64,000 bases of DNA, from assembly GCA_032988165.1 (NCBI GenBank), contig JANTQF010000049.1, positions 62,001-126,000 on the forward strand, read 5' to 3'. The DNA is from Emmonsiellopsis sp. PD_33 (taxonomy: Eukaryota; Ascomycota; Eurotiomycetes; Onygenales; Ajellomycetaceae). This document shows, in pieces, positions 37,091 through 50,516 of the stretch. A program made the position numbers and the translations under genes. The notes below the pieces were generated by a model. That model saw nothing but the letters and a program-made list of their open reading frames with translations. It was not told where the DNA came from and searched no databases. The stretch's first letter is position 1. Every line of letters begins with the position of its first letter.

Positions 37091-39430
37091 ATAAGAAGTT
37101 AGTTAAAAAGCTTGTAGGCTTCTCAGGTAAATGATTGAGCTAAGGGCTGAACCCTAAAGTTTAAATAGGTTTAGCTCTGTTTATAAGGTTGAATAGGAGT
37201 AATCACATAATATATTATAAGCTATCACTAGATCTTTATATTCTGATAATGTTGACCTCACTATATAATTACTTGACCCTCTTCTTTTAATAACCTTAAT
37301 CTTATAATATGATCATTTAACTCTTATTACTTTGATTTAAATACTTTCATTAGAACCTTTTGTTTGTATGCTTTCATCTGCACAATTTCATTTAGAATCT
37401 CAGATACTTTCATTAGAATACTTTCATCAGAATACTTTCATTAGAATACTTTCATTAAGACACTTTCATTTAACACTTTCAATCTGATAATCTTACTTTA
37501 ATTATCCATTCAATATTAAAATACCATTCAATATCAAAATAACATTCAATATCAAAACAACTTGAACCATATCAACCAATAAGGACTATAAATACTGACT
37601 AAATGGTCATTATCAATTGAATCCCTGCTCATAGTAATATGAGCCAGGAAAGAGAGGCAGTGTGCCAGATGCATACTATATAATACCAAAAAAAAGCAAC
37701 ATTAACTACTAATTTCATATGAGGAGAATGTGCAAATAAGAAACAACCTATCATTTCAAACATGATCTAATCAAATATGGCTTGCTGCTGAATAATGAGG
37801 CTGATAGAAGTATGCTTACTAATACTATATAATTCACTTTAATATACTATATATGTACTAGCTAATATTTAATAGCTATCAGGTTGAAGTGATAATATAG
37901 AATCTATCTTAATAATAAGCTTCTAAAGACATTCTCAGTGTTGTTTGGATGCTAGTACTATTTTCACCTCAGTAAGTGATAATTACTTGCCAAGCTTAAT
38001 TACAGTACTCACTCAATTAGATGATCTAACTGATATGGTGCAGAATGCATTAACCTACTGTAAAATTAAGAAGAGGTGAATTCCTTAACTCATCAGATGA
38101 TGAAGTTTAAGGATTGATTTATCTATACTAGATGTAGGCAGCCTATTCATTTTATGGTTAAGTCAAGTTAGTGGCCAGCTAATGTAAAGGAACACTATAA
38201 AATAATTATCATCTACCTGAAATAATAGAGTTATGAGCTGTGCTGGAACTTTACTGGCAACATTAAGTTATGAGAGGCTAAAGATAAGAATGAGTATTAT
38301 CTTCACTATCTTCAGAAGAATTTCTACCACTACAAATACAAACTGCCAGGCTAGCCTAGTTGCTGATATCATTTCAGCAACAAGCAGATTTAGTAGATAG
38401 TAGAGGAGACATGCAGGAATAGAAGTGATAATACTAGTAATATTAATCTCCCTAATAGATAGAATGAGTGGGATGTTACTGGATCTAACCTTCAAGTTAT
38501 ATTCTATTAGTATTTATAGCCCTCTAAGTCTACTATCATCATCTATGATGACTATGACATATATGCACAAGTAGTGGACAATAAAAATAAGCTTAGAGAC
38601 CTCATTGATGACAAGATGATGAACAATGTGAATATTTGGACAATTTAAAATAATAAGAACCTAACATACAAGTAGAGAATGGAATGGATCACAGATGCAA
38701 TGGCTAATCATATGAGACATAGAAATAGACTTTAGAGGCATCAAGCACAGTATGTAGTAGATAATAAGTATTAGATACTTCAGATGATTACTCATCTTAA
38801 TAACATCAGAATTAATTGAGGATGTTTAATATCAAAATAATGTATAATATTAAAATAACATATAATATCAAAATAGAGCAGATTACATATGTCAGCCTAG
38901 ATAATAATGAATCTTTACTTTGGGTGTGTTTTTCAATGCACTGACAGCTAATAATAGCAGTGGCAGCTAATAATAGCACTAATAGCTGATGACTTTAATC
39001 CCCTCTGTGACCTTCTCTTCAATATCTCTCTTTTTGCCCATAATGGCATCTCAGCTGATTTTAATTCAATTAAATTATAGGAATCAGGCATATTCCCTCA
39101 TCTGATTAACTTGTAGAGATTATGTGAATTCCTCATCCTATTAATTAACTGATGACTTGTAATGCCAGTAGGATTATCATTACATATATATATATATATT
39201 TATGTCTGGCCTGCCATTTAGTCACATATATGAATAAATAATAATTAATAACTTCAGAACAGCTAGATGTCTAAATCAGCTAAAGAGACATCATCTACTA
39301 ATTATAAAACATACATATAATATCTGATTTGCCATATAATATGATTATAAAATCTTGACAGACTGTAAGTTGAGGGGTCTGCATGGGGCATAATTTAATT
39401 GATTATATTAGCCTAGGTGGGCTAGTTATT
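37091..39430. other. Unassigned AT-rich sequence with small simple repeats
   Basis: Contains 16-18-bp repeats of ctttcattagaatact type (37,395-37,470), cattcaatatcaaaata type (37,510-37,560) and a similar array at 38,825-38,880. The stretch 38,060-38,800 is coding-like on the plus strand, but no family is recognised; the open minus-strand frame 38,495-38,268 is probably its shadow. A (ta)n run lies near 39,185. Confidence 0.45.
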
Positions 39431-39570
39431 AGTGCCACATGATATTGAATATTAGCAGACTAATATTAGTGAGTGTTAGTGCTATGTGATATTAAATATT
39501 GATAGACCAACATTGACAGTTGTTACTATCATATGATATTCAATATTAGTGGTATAATATTTATGGTTAC
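39431..39570. repeat. 47-bp tandem repeat, three copies
   Basis: The landmark gtgat/atgatatt...aatatt recurs at about 39,439, 39,486 and 39,533, 47 bases apart. Confidence 0.75.
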
Positions 39571-39718
39571 TTATTAGTGGTTGCTGGCAGTCCATAGAAT
39601 AATCAATGTTAGTAGTTGAATGTTAGTATAGGTTATGCCAAGCCTGTGATAACTTAGTAAGGAATGTAAGGAAAATACTCATATTTTAACATTCTTTTAC
39701 TTACTATCTTTTAGTTAT

Positions 39719-40680
39719 ATGGTGTGCTTTGATCCCTCTACCCTAACCTCCTCTTTTCATTCTATCCTTAATAACCTACATATTCTATCTCTTCACTGTA
39801 TATATATCTTATACATCTATATTATTAATATATTTATTTCTCCTCCTACTAAGTGTCTTCTACTGTCTTCTGGGCCCTATCTGAGCTTTAGTCCTTCTAT
39901 TTTCTTACTATCTTTAGTGGTTGTTTGAGATCCTTTCAGCATCCCTTATTATAATACCCTTAATGATGTCCTGGGTCCTAAGCTTCCTAATGATTTTATA
40001 GAGGCCCTGTGGTCTGAGTGGGTAGATGAGGCTACTCAGTTGGTTGTACTAGTACTACCTGTCTTCATTTTACCTGCTCATAAGTAAGTGCTACCAGTAC
40101 CTCCTATTGCTATACTAGTACTACTAGTATAATCTGTCTCTATGGCTCTATTAGCTGTGCTGATACTACCAGTATGGCTTGTTTCTTTCTCACCTAATAT
40201 ATTTACTTGATTGAGAGCTGAATATGAGACCTATAATTACTAGATATATAAGATGAACTATTATTTTAATCATCTCATACATCATCTTTATTGGTTCTGA
40301 TGTTCTCTGTGTGTCTGTATGCTACATACCCCCTCTATGGATTCCTCTTCTTACTAGCTGCCCTGACTAAACCCAGACATACTGAATACCAGGCATATTA
40401 AGAATCAACAATATATTGCTTGTAGCAGCTATTACAGGTATAACATAGAATGGGTGTCTGATTAGATGAAGGCATAGAGCTTAGAGGAGTCTCAGGTATA
40501 GAGTCTGGAAGAGGAGAAGATACTGACTCTACTGCAGGAAAGATAGAGAATGAAGGACTTTAAAGGAGTATAAATATCTTCCTACTAAAATAAAAGAATA
40601 ATGCTAGAATTAGATTCATGTAAAGTGATATCCAATAGGAAGGATAATCATTACTAATACTTTACTAGATGGTTAATATG
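39719..40680 (+). pseudogene. Decayed plus-strand ORF, unknown family
   Basis: An open start (39,719-39,928) is followed, in roughly the same frame, by a Pro/Leu/Val-rich stretch (about 40,030-40,190) and then a region that would be strongly basic and Glu-rich if TGA and TAG are read as former Arg or Gln (about 40,200-40,680). The latter resembles a coiled coil. Stops are of RIP type. I do not recognise the protein; its composition suggests a gag-like or structural protein of a mobile element. Confidence 0.4.
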
Positions 40681-40699
40681 TCCATATAATTATATATTT

Positions 40700-41030
40700 A
40701 ATTTGAAATTTAAAAGCTTTTATAAAGCATCATATCTCTCTCCTTTTAATTTGAGTGCTTTTACAAAGTGTCATGTCCTTCCTCTTTCAACTTGAGCTTT
40801 CATAAAGTGCTGTGTCCCTCCCCTTTTGATTCAAGTGCTTTGATAAAGTACTATATTCCTCTCCTTTCAATTTAAGTGCTTTCATGAAGTGCTATATCCC
40901 CCCTCTTTCAACTTGAGCTTTCATAAAGTGCCATGTCCCTTTCATTTCCATTTGAGTGCTTTTGCAAAGTGCTATGTCCCTCCCCTTTTGATTCAAAAGC
41001 TTTCACAAAACTTCATATATGAAAGAGGTA
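40700..41030. repeat. 39-41-bp tandem repeat, eight copies
   Basis: The landmark (a/g)aaagtg(c/t) recurs at 40,724, 40,765, 40,804, 40,845, 40,886, 40,925, 40,966 and 41,007; spacings are 41 or 39. Units contain agtgcttt(t/c)(a/g) and a pyrimidine-rich ccctccccttt phrase. Confidence 0.85.
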
Positions 41031-42150
41031 AAAAGTTCTAAATACCTGGCTCTTTTCTATCTCTTTCCTATCTTTTTTTTCTTTTTTCTTAGATATTTTC
41101 TCTCCTATTAAAGATCATCAACATTCTTCTCCCTATATCATACTGACTATAACTATATTAAAATAAACTCTCAAACCACCTCCCTCTCTTTCTGAAAAGA
41201 AAATCCTGTCACCTTCCTCCTCTAATATCATATTCAATACAAAAGATGTATGTATAAAACTTTGACACCATGAAATAGAGAAATAGTAAGACTAATATGA
41301 TATATAGGTTAGTATATGGATCACCCACTAACCAGTATTAAACACTGCCTGTTGCTGGCCAGGAGCTGACACACTTCTACTATAACTCTCACTCTGATGC
41401 TCAGACACTACTAGCTCAGTCTGGGAGAAATATAGTGTACATACAAAATGTGATTAAACCTACTGACTTTATTCATTCTAAATACTTTCATATGAATGCA
41501 CTATTAGTTCAATCCCATAGATAATGATCTAATGTGTGATGAATTGATTTCCTCTGTCATGCCTGTCAAGTATGTTATTAACTATTTTCTGTCTGTGTTT
41601 AAGTTTCTAGTCATTTTAGGGGGTGTTGTGGAAACTGCCTATGAAATAATCACTACTAATACATCATATAGAATATATATTAAAATAATATGTTCCAGAC
41701 TTCCTCTCCAGGCTCTCCTCTACCTCTCACCTCTCATGCTAGTGATCAGTCTGGGTCTATGCCTGATAACCCCATCATTATTAATTGAGTGGAGGGTTAG
41801 ATGATCTCCTCCCTTAGGGGGTAGATTTAGAGGCTTTAAAATCCAAATAAACCTTGCTTTATCTCTTTTGATTAATTTAATTGACTTTATTTTTAAATGC
41901 TTGATTTTAAGGGGTGAATCTGACTCTCTATCTAGGCTTTTTACTATCTCTTTTCCTTCTGCTTTATATGTATGGCCAGGTTGATTTTGAGTGCTAGTTT
42001 TTCATTTTTTTAAAGGGTGAAATTAGCCAGTAGTCTTAGAATGTTACTTCTTTATTACTTTGACTTTTCTTTTGTCTGTCTTTATATCTTTATTCTTTAT
42101 TCCTCTATTTAATTTATACAACTACATTATTTGCCACTCTTCACATCAAT
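41031..42150. other. Unassigned AT-rich sequence
   Basis: A 90-codon open frame exists on the plus strand (41,532-41,804), but its translation is hydrophobic, has no motif, and lies in ordinary RIP-degraded surroundings. No other feature is seen. Confidence 0.4.
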
Positions 42151-42169
42151 GTTAGTGAAGATGTCCCTA

Positions 42170-42540
42170 TTGATATTCATATTAGTCATACTAATATTAG
42201 CTGGTGTGTCTCTACTACCATCCCCATTAATATTAGTAGAGATGTCTCCTTAACTACTCATATTAATTGTACTAATATTAGCCAGTGTGTTCCTACTATC
42301 ATCCTCATTAATATTAGTAGAGGTATCCCCTTGACCACTCATATTGGCTATATCAATATTGGCTAGTGTGTCCCTGCCACTATTCTTATTAATATTAGTA
42401 GAGGTGTCCTCATCACCACTACTTGTATCAGGTTGTACTAATATTAGGTAATGTGTCCCTACTCTTATTTGTATTAATATTAGTAACTCAGGTGTCTGTA
42501 TTGCTACTCATATTAATTATGTTAATATTAGCTCTATCAT
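42170..42540 (-). repeat. 81-bp tandem repeat, minus-oriented array of about five copies
   Basis: The phrase tcatatta...actaatatta recurs near 42,176, 42,258, 42,339, 42,424 and 42,506, about 81 bases apart. It is the reverse complement of the unit at 45,844-46,400. Confidence 0.85.
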
Positions 42541-42625
42541 AATCTATTTCTTTAATATTACTCACTACTCTGTTTCATACTATTAGATGTATACACCTCT
42601 TCCCCACTTCATTTGAGAGATTAAT

Positions 42626-42663
42626 GCTTATCTTCTTATCTGTGTGTGAGCAAATTTTAGCAT
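42626..42663 (-). repeat. Copy B of a short dispersed motif, RIP-mutated
   Basis: On the minus strand it reads atgctaaaatttgctcacac then acagataagaagataag. It aligns with 51,869-51,910, where CG is intact; its CAs stand where that copy has CG. Confidence 0.65.
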
Positions 42664-42749
42664 CTTTTTTTGACCATCCAGATTAAATTAATTGATGATG
42701 GGCCATATCTAAGTATTCAAGCCTTTTTATTAGTAGTAGAATAAATACA

Positions 42750-42782
42750 CTAAAATTTACTAGTGTGCAGATGAGGAGATAG
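42750..42782 (+). repeat. Copy A of the same short dispersed motif, RIP-mutated
   Basis: Reads ctaaaatttactagtgtgca then gatgaggagatag on the plus strand; TG stands where the unmutated copy at 51,869 has CG. Copies A and B face away from each other across about 86 bases. Confidence 0.65.
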
Positions 42783-42789
42783 TCTGCCA

Positions 42790-45700
42790 TACTATTACTA
42801 TCTGACACTATGATTCTTACACTAACTTTCAACCTCTATCCCTACTTACAGTAGTTTTCCCTGTCAGTAACATCCAGAATGAATAAATGTGAATGTGAAT
42901 GCAATAAATAAATAAACATACAAATAGATGATCAATTAATGGCCAGGCTACTACTAATATGAATTACTTGAGAAGAGGATGACTCATATATAGCTATGAA
43001 GCCCAGCCAGCACTGGCATGATATTAATTATAAAGGAAGAGATTAATTATGGGTAAACTTCAGCTACTAGTACTAATGGTGCAGAACTATGAGATCTAAT
43101 AGATTGAGATGAATTGTAATTGATATTATTCTTATTATTTTTCAGAAGAAAATATTACTTTAAAAAAAGATTGCACTGATTATATCTATTTTTAGTGATT
43201 CTCCTCTTTCTATCACATTCCTGCTTCAGACAGCTATATACTAACTGTTTTTATTATAATAGCACTGATTTCAATTGATATGTCTTGTTTTGATAAAATA
43301 CCTGCTACATACTGACTTAACTCTCATTAGTTAGTTACTAATAGTTATTCTCTCACTTCTATCCTACTGCTTAAAAATTGCCTTACTCTATTTTTTTCTT
43401 ACCTTTAATTACATTGAATTCTACCTCACTATCTGCTGGATTGATGTACTTTTTATTTCTGAAGTCTTTTTTTTTTCTTTAAAGCTTTTGAAATCAACAT
43501 TAAAAGAAGTTGTGAAGATGAGGATTAGTTGACATATAGCTTGAGATAAGTTCTGCAAGTCAGTAGTTAAGAGTAGATTAATTCAGATAGCATATGATTT
43601 TAATATTTAAATTTAAAGCCTGCACTGACAAGATGATTTGAAATTAAGCCTGCAGCACAGCCTGGCAGAAATGGACTAAAGTGTAGGTAAGAACCTATTA
43701 TTGATAATTATCATAACAATGAGGATATAGGTGAGGATGATAGTTTAGAGAAAGTTAGTAGTAATATAGATATGAAAGATGAGTCTTACCTTCCTCTAAA
43801 TAAGTAAAGACAAATTGAGCTAGGCCTAGTGAGTTATTCTCTTTATCATGTTGTGCCTGTTAATATTAATGCTGTTGTAGGATGGTTTCACCCATCAGTA
43901 TTGATATGAGTTTACTTACATTTTATGATGTTAGTACTGAAATTAACTGATTATTTGAGTTAGAACCCTATATTACTATAAAGATCATCTCTTTTAACTG
44001 GAAGCTCTTTCTTGGGTTCCCATGATGATCAGATTTTCTCAGGCCCTACTAGTAGCTGTCAAACTCCTCTTACCACATCTAATGTAATTAAAGATAATGT
44101 GATTAAGAAGGGTGAAGGGTGTCTTATATGAGCTGAATCAGAGTAAAGGCTAGACAGAAGTAAAATACAAAATAATAATCATACCCTTCTTGATGATATT
44201 AGGGTTTTATGTGCTAAAAGGCTGTACTCTAGCTATAAAATCCTATCATCATAATGGATATCTTAACTAGAAGAAAAGAAGCCCCTGATGTTGGAATTAA
44301 TAAAGAAGGTATGGAAGATACAGTGTGAGGAGTTAATCAAGTAGTGGAATCAAATAGAAGATATGATTAATCTTAAAAATCAATTAATAAAGTAGTCTAA
44401 CTGTTGGGAGGCATGAATGGTAGTTCCTCTAAGTATATTACTTACATGCTAATACTCTAATACTGATAGTATAATACTAGTAGGTTCTTAAATACATTGC
44501 TTTAGTTTGATATTATCATATAATGATGGTCAAAGCATACATTGATGGCATATTTAGTAGTAGATACTTAAAGAAAGTAAATCTGCAGAAGAAGATATAA
44601 ATAGAGCTTCTAAAGAACTATCTTTATCTATACTCAGATGATATTTATGATGAGAATGGGGTAAACTCTGTTTTCCATTATTTTTGATCTCTATTGACTG
44701 ACTTCATAGAATTTAAAATGTAGTATATAATGACTTTCCAATAATATTCTTTAGGTATTTGTGAAGCTTTTCTATAGTTAAGGTTAGTATGGCTTAGCAA
44801 GTAACTTACTCACATGAAAGTTCTTTAGATACTCTAAATAGAAGCCTGCTACTATTCTTTCTATCTTTATTATAGCTAATTTGATGTACTTTATGATCAG
44901 GAATCTTGAACAAATAATTGATCAGTCTGGGGATACAGGATCAAAATTTGATGGAGCTTTGGCTTTTTGTAAGGATTAGACTTTATAATTACATGGGATT
45001 GGATCTTTATTACTAATATTTGTAATTAGGAAAATTCAAGGATTTAACAGCCATATAGGGGGAAATGTGTGAGGAGCAAAGAGATATACTGAGATGTATT
45101 ATTTGAAAATGAGTTTAGAATCTTTCTGAATTTCAGAAGGATAATAGGGAAACTGCAGTGAATGAGATCATTACTAATTTAAATGCTAATATAATGGAAG
45201 ATCTTGATTTATTCAAGCTAATAGATAATGAATAGAAAGGTGTAGAGTAATTAATATGTCTTTATAGATTTCTCATACTCTCTCTTATTTACTTGAGATC
45301 TAACTCTACTTCTAAAATAACAGTATATTAATTCTTTCACAGACTAGCTATCTATAGCTCAGAGTTTGTCTCTACAGTTGCTAATACTCTGCTGACAACC
45401 CTATTAGTGCTCATAATGAAAGAAGTGTAGATTATCATAATTTTTTAATATTTAGTCATCTTTATTATGTGGAATCATCTCTTACTACAATACATACTTA
45501 TTACTGAGAGGTCTCTTCACTTAATATTTCTCTCAGCAAGACTATAATGTTATTTATTAATAGCTCTTCTGTAATTCTTATTTATACTTAATGCCTGCAT
45601 TCTTAATTTTCTTGCTTCTTCTTCTATTCCTCCCCTTCATCACTACAACTACTTATTTCAAATAACACCTGGCACTATTCATTCAATAGTTATTAATCTA

Positions 45701-45840
45701 TCTTGATTTTATTTTTTACTGTTTATAGATTCTATACATTATAGATGAATAATACTTTTACTGAATTAGATAATAATAATAACTAATGTGACCAACATGT
45801 GATAGATGACAGTGTCAGTAAAGATAATATTATTAATAAT
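42790..45840 (+). other. Unassigned AT-rich sequence between the two 81-bp arrays, coding-like on plus strand
   Basis: From about 43,640 to 45,550 the plus strand has coding-like character with RIP-type stops, for example a leucine-rich stretch ending LRSNSTSKITVYRFFHRLAI near 45,290-45,360. This faintly recalls proteins found with fungal mobile or telomere-linked RecQ-type genes, but I cannot assign it. No complete domain seen. Confidence 0.3.
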
Positions 45841-45843
45841 AGA

Positions 45844-46400
45844 GTATAGAGTACTGCTGATGCTGTTGCCAATGTTAATGTAGATAAAGATAGGAACACA
45901 CTGATTAATATTAGTGTAGCTGATATGAGTAGTAATAGGGATACCTCTAATAATATTAATATAGATGGGGATAGGGATATACTGGCTAATATTAGTACAA
46001 TTAATATGAGTAGTGATAGGGATACCTCCAACAATATTAACATGGATGGGGGTAGGGACACACTGGCTAATATTAGTGCAACTAATATGAGTGGTGATAG
46101 GGACACCTCTGACAATATTGATATAGATGAGAGTAGAGACACACTGACTAATATTAATGTAACTAATGTAAGTGGCAATGAGGATATCTCCAATAATATT
46201 GATATAAATGAGGGTAGAGACACACTCACTAATATTAGTGCAGCTAATATTGAGTGGTGAGAGAGACATCTCCACTAAAATTGATGTAGATGATAATAGG
46301 GATACACTGCATAATATTAGTACATTCAATGCAAGTAATAATAAAGATACCTCTATAAATCTTAGCACAGTTAATGCCATTAATGGCAGCAACACCTCCA
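45844..46400 (+). repeat. 81-bp tandem repeat, plus-oriented array of about seven copies
   Basis: Unit starts at 45,925, 46,006, 46,087, 46,168 and 46,249 are exactly 81 bases apart, with weaker copies on both sides. Because 81 is divisible by three, frames stay open over several units. The plus frame 45,925-46,260 encodes a 27-residue repeat of MSSDRDTSNNINMDG type ending DTLANISATN. The units differ mostly by transitions. Confidence 0.9.
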
Positions 46401-47120
46401 CCAATGTTGATATGATTGGGAATATTTGCACTGTTGACACTATTAGTGTGATTATTACACTGCAGGCATATATGAGGAACTAGCTGCATACAGTAGCTCC
46501 TACACACTCCAAGTGGGATCATATGATAAATTGCTATATCTGCTAAAACTGCATGAGTGTGCTTGTGCCACCATGTGCCCCACATGCAGTAAAAAGATTT
46601 TGCTGATGATCAGAAAAGATAATGAAGTTAAATATAAGATAGAAGCCATTTTTAACTGCTACTCATATAGCTATAGTTTCTAATACCTCATGAAATAGCT
46701 TAGTTACACAGCTCCTATATGAGAACCAGCCTTCACCCTGCAGGATACTACTATACTTACCTAATACAAAGAACTGTATCTACCTGATGAGACTCTACCT
46801 ACATAATAGTATATTTAATTCTCTGTTCCCACCCACCTGCCTCCTAAATAAGAGGGGATAATGTGAAGAGCTACACTTTCATACCTCTATTTTATAGCTT
46901 ATCTGAACCTCACAGCTCTAATCATATAATCAGCCTAATCTTTCTCTAATAATCCACCTAATCAATTAGGATTTCCTGGTCTAAGGCTAATAAATTCTTT
47001 AGTCAATCAGAGGTCATCATTCATCCAACTATCAGATCAGAAGAACATTACCCCACCTGAAAATCTCTTATATCATATAATCTTATATTTCTTTTTTCTT
47101 TTCCTTTTCTTCTTCAGTAA
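46401..47120. other. Unassigned AT-rich sequence
   Basis: No domain recognised. A pyrimidine-rich tract (ctttttctt-like) lies at 47,090-47,115. It forms the truncated left border of Gypsy C. Confidence 0.4.
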
Positions 47121-47129
47121 TTTTAACTT

Positions 47130-50100
47130 TATACATAGTATAACTAGATCTTACCTGTAATAGGAATCTAACTCATTATATCTATACTAAATATAATCAA
47201 ATCTTATATAGTCAGTTTTTACTGTAATATAGGAAGCACTCCATCAACATCTTCCTTTCAAAGGACTATTTTGTAGTCTGATTATCTTAATGGTGCATTA
47301 GCAGGGTTAAGCTAACTTAAATAGTAATGAATATAAAAATTATATTCTAATAGCTCTTCTATCTAACATACTTATCTATTAGATAGCTTTTTAGTAATAA
47401 AGAAATAATATAAATTAGCATGATCTATTAGCATCTGAATAGAGAATTTAGTGCCTTATATATAATGTCTTCACACTTAAAATAATTTAATAATTACTAA
47501 TAATTCTTGATCATATATATCATATTAATATTACATTAGATTCAACTTTTTCAAATAGAAGATGATTGATAATCAATCTCACCTACATATTATAAGTAAA
47601 TAGGTACTTTCCTACTAACTTCTCTTAGGATCTTATGTATTGCTAGTAGGTTCTAGTTATATATCCTTAGATAATTGAAAGAGAATTCTAGTAATTCTGA
47701 ATTTCAAAGCATCTATCTCTACTTATATAGGCTTTTTAGAGTTAAAGTGATTAAGCAACATAGCATCTACAAAAGCTTGCTTAACTTCTTAAAATACTAT
47801 TTAAGCTTGTTCAGTAAATATGAATAGTTCAGGTTTCTTTCCCTTAGTACTATCTTTTAGTAAGTCTGTTATGAGAGTAGTTATTCTCAAATAGGTATAT
47901 ATAAATCATTAATAGAAATTTATAAATTCTAAGAAAACTTAGACTTCTCAAAACATTTAAGGCTCAGACTATTTAAGAATAGTGGCTATACAGTTTTGAT
48001 CCATTCAAATTCCATTAACTCTAACTATAAAGCCTAGAAACTCTAATTCCTTTATAAAGAAAGCACATATTAATTTCTTTATATAAAGATTATATTACTA
48101 GAGTCTTTCTAGTATTTAATGTATGTACTTTTCATGATCTTTCTTATTTTTAGAGAAGATCAGAATATCATCAAGGTAAACTACACAGTAGATGTTAATA
48201 AGTTCATAAAGTGCTTAATTAATATAGAACTAAAACATAGTTAGTATGTTATATAGTTCTATAGGTATTATATAAAATTTAAAATATCTATATTTCATTC
48301 AGAAAGCTGTTTTTCATTCATCACCTTCTTTAATGTAAATATAATAATATATATTCTTAAGATCTAGCTTAGAAAAGTATTTCATCTTACTCAGCTAGTC
48401 TATCATCTCTTTAATAAGTGGTAGTAGAGTACAGTCCTTAATAATTACCCTATTCAAACCCTAGTAGTCTACACAAAGTTAAAAACTACTATTCTTTTTA
48501 GGTATAAATAGTATTAGAGCTTCAGCTGAGCTTCATGAAGGTCAAATCCAATTTTAAGACTACATCTCTTTCAAGAATTTTCATAATGTATCCAGTTCTT
48601 TCACAGATAAGTTATATAAAGGGCCATAGAGTAGTGAAGTACTATCAATTAAATTGATTTTATATGCTACTTTTTTCACATCAGCCAATTTTGATGCACC
48701 TTCTTCTGAAAAAATAGTAGAAAACTTTTTAAATACATTTTATATATATAGATTCAATGAGAACTCTAATACTTCTCTATGTAATATAATCAAGGCTTAA
48801 CCTGAAGGATCTATATCAATTTCATTATTAATAATATAATAAACACAGGATGCATTCTGAATCATTTTTACAAACTTTTTAGAACTTTTAATAGTTATTT
48901 GATCATCAGTAAGGTAATAATATCATATTTAAGTAACCCAATTAATTAGTGAGTTATTTATTAATATTCATGGCATTTCTAGAATAATATCCTCATCTAA
49001 TATTTTTATAACTTAATAAGGTAAATTTTCATCATTTAAATGATCTTCTGAATCAGTAGCTTTTATCAAAATCATCTTCAAATCAAATTAGAAATAAAAA
49101 TTACTCATAGAAAATCAAACTATATCTAAAATTTCAGGAACTTTTCATTCATACTTAGTAAGATACTTTGTAGCTATGCAATTCACCTACAACTCAGAAT
49201 CAAATAGATAACAAGTTATAACCACACTGAAGGAAGTATTAATAAGTATGATAAAATGAAGTTAAAAATCTAAGTATAATTATTACTAATTAAAAACATC
49301 TTCCATTCAGACTGTAGAGATTTTTAAAACATCTTTATCATTCTTTTTCTTTTTTTTATTAAATCAATAATTCTTTATATAATAACTAGATTTATTATAA
49401 TTAAAATAAAGATTCTTATCCTCTCTGTTCTTCCACTCTTTTGAAGAAATATTATTAGTAGGCTTGGGAGATAGTTTTGAAATAAATCTATCTTACCTAC
49501 ATTTTATACTCTTATTATTGACACTAATAACTATAGGATACCTGATATTATAAAAATTAGCATCTATATCAGCAGATTGATTTTGCTGAGAAGATTATCA
49601 GGGTTTCTTCAATTAAAATTAAAGATAAGATGCTAGATTAACTAGCTCTATTCAATCTATTAAAATAATCTGATAATTATTAATAGTATTTTAAATTGAG
49701 AGATGCAGCTTAGCATAAAAAAGCTATATTTATAAGGTATAAAGGTGATATTCAAGCTTATTCTAATATTCATCAAAAAAGCTTTAAAAGTATGAACTGA
49801 TTAATTCTCTTATTGAACTAGATTACAAAATTAAGAAGTAATAAGATAGCTATAATTATAATGATCCTCAAGTTGATTCATAAGGAACTCTTTGAATTTC
49901 TTCTAATTAAATATTATTTCTTCATGATATAATTCTGACTTCTTAATACTTCAAGTCATCTCAATTATTCCTCATAGCTATCTTATAGTATATAAGATAC
50001 AGGCATGATTATAAGAGAATTTCTCAGAAGCTAACTTATATTTACATTCAAGAAAATAGGTAAATATATGATACTTATTGATAGATTTCTCATAATAAGA

Positions 50101-50420
50101 TGTTGAATTACCTATCTTAATATTATAATATTTAGAAATAATAATCTCTTCTTATAAGATCTTTATAAGTTTATTGTGAGTAAAAATAATACAACTTAAT
50201 GAGTTATTCAGTTTAAATGCCTTAGAGTCAGAAGGAATAGAGATATTACAGTTAGAATTATAAATCACTATAACTAGCTTTAGTATTAACATGCTACTAA
50301 TAGCTTGCCTCTGCAATGATTAGAGAAGTAATTCAAACTTATAAGATCAGATAATAGAAACTCATCACTACTTTATATAATAAGTATAGTAGAGATGGCT
50401 CCACTTCAACCTTAAGAAGT
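47130..50420 (-). pseudogene. Gypsy C: third Ty3/Gypsy gag-pol, truncated (decayed)
   Basis: On the minus strand: zinc-knuckle remnant near 49,370-49,412, with Tyr where Cys is expected (YFNYNK...NY); reverse transcriptase with LCVDYxGLNRVIIKD near 48,430-48,485, FGLTxxx-type switch near 48,270, and VVYLDDILIFS at about 48,155-48,190; RNase H with GKKPELFIFTEQA near 47,800, DQELLVIIKLF near 47,485-47,515, and DHANLYYFFITKKLSN near 47,380-47,430, ending near 47,150. No integrase follows, so the element is truncated on its 3' side (left). It is the most AT-rich of the three Gypsy copies; Cys-to-Tyr changes imply C-to-T in CpA context as well as CpG. Confidence 0.8.
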
Positions 50421-50516
50421 AAGAGTAAATTAGGGTATAAAGATAAACTAATTAGTAGCATATAGAAATAAAATAAAGTAATACTAATAGATAGAATTAA
50501 TTAAGAAATAAATTAC

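Noticed and set aside
45925..46260. Open frame with 27-residue Asp/Asn/Ser repeats as a real repetitive surface-protein gene
   Set aside because: Openness follows from the 81-bp period; it has no signal peptide, no CpG, lies in RIP-degraded DNA, and overlapping frames on both strands are equally open.
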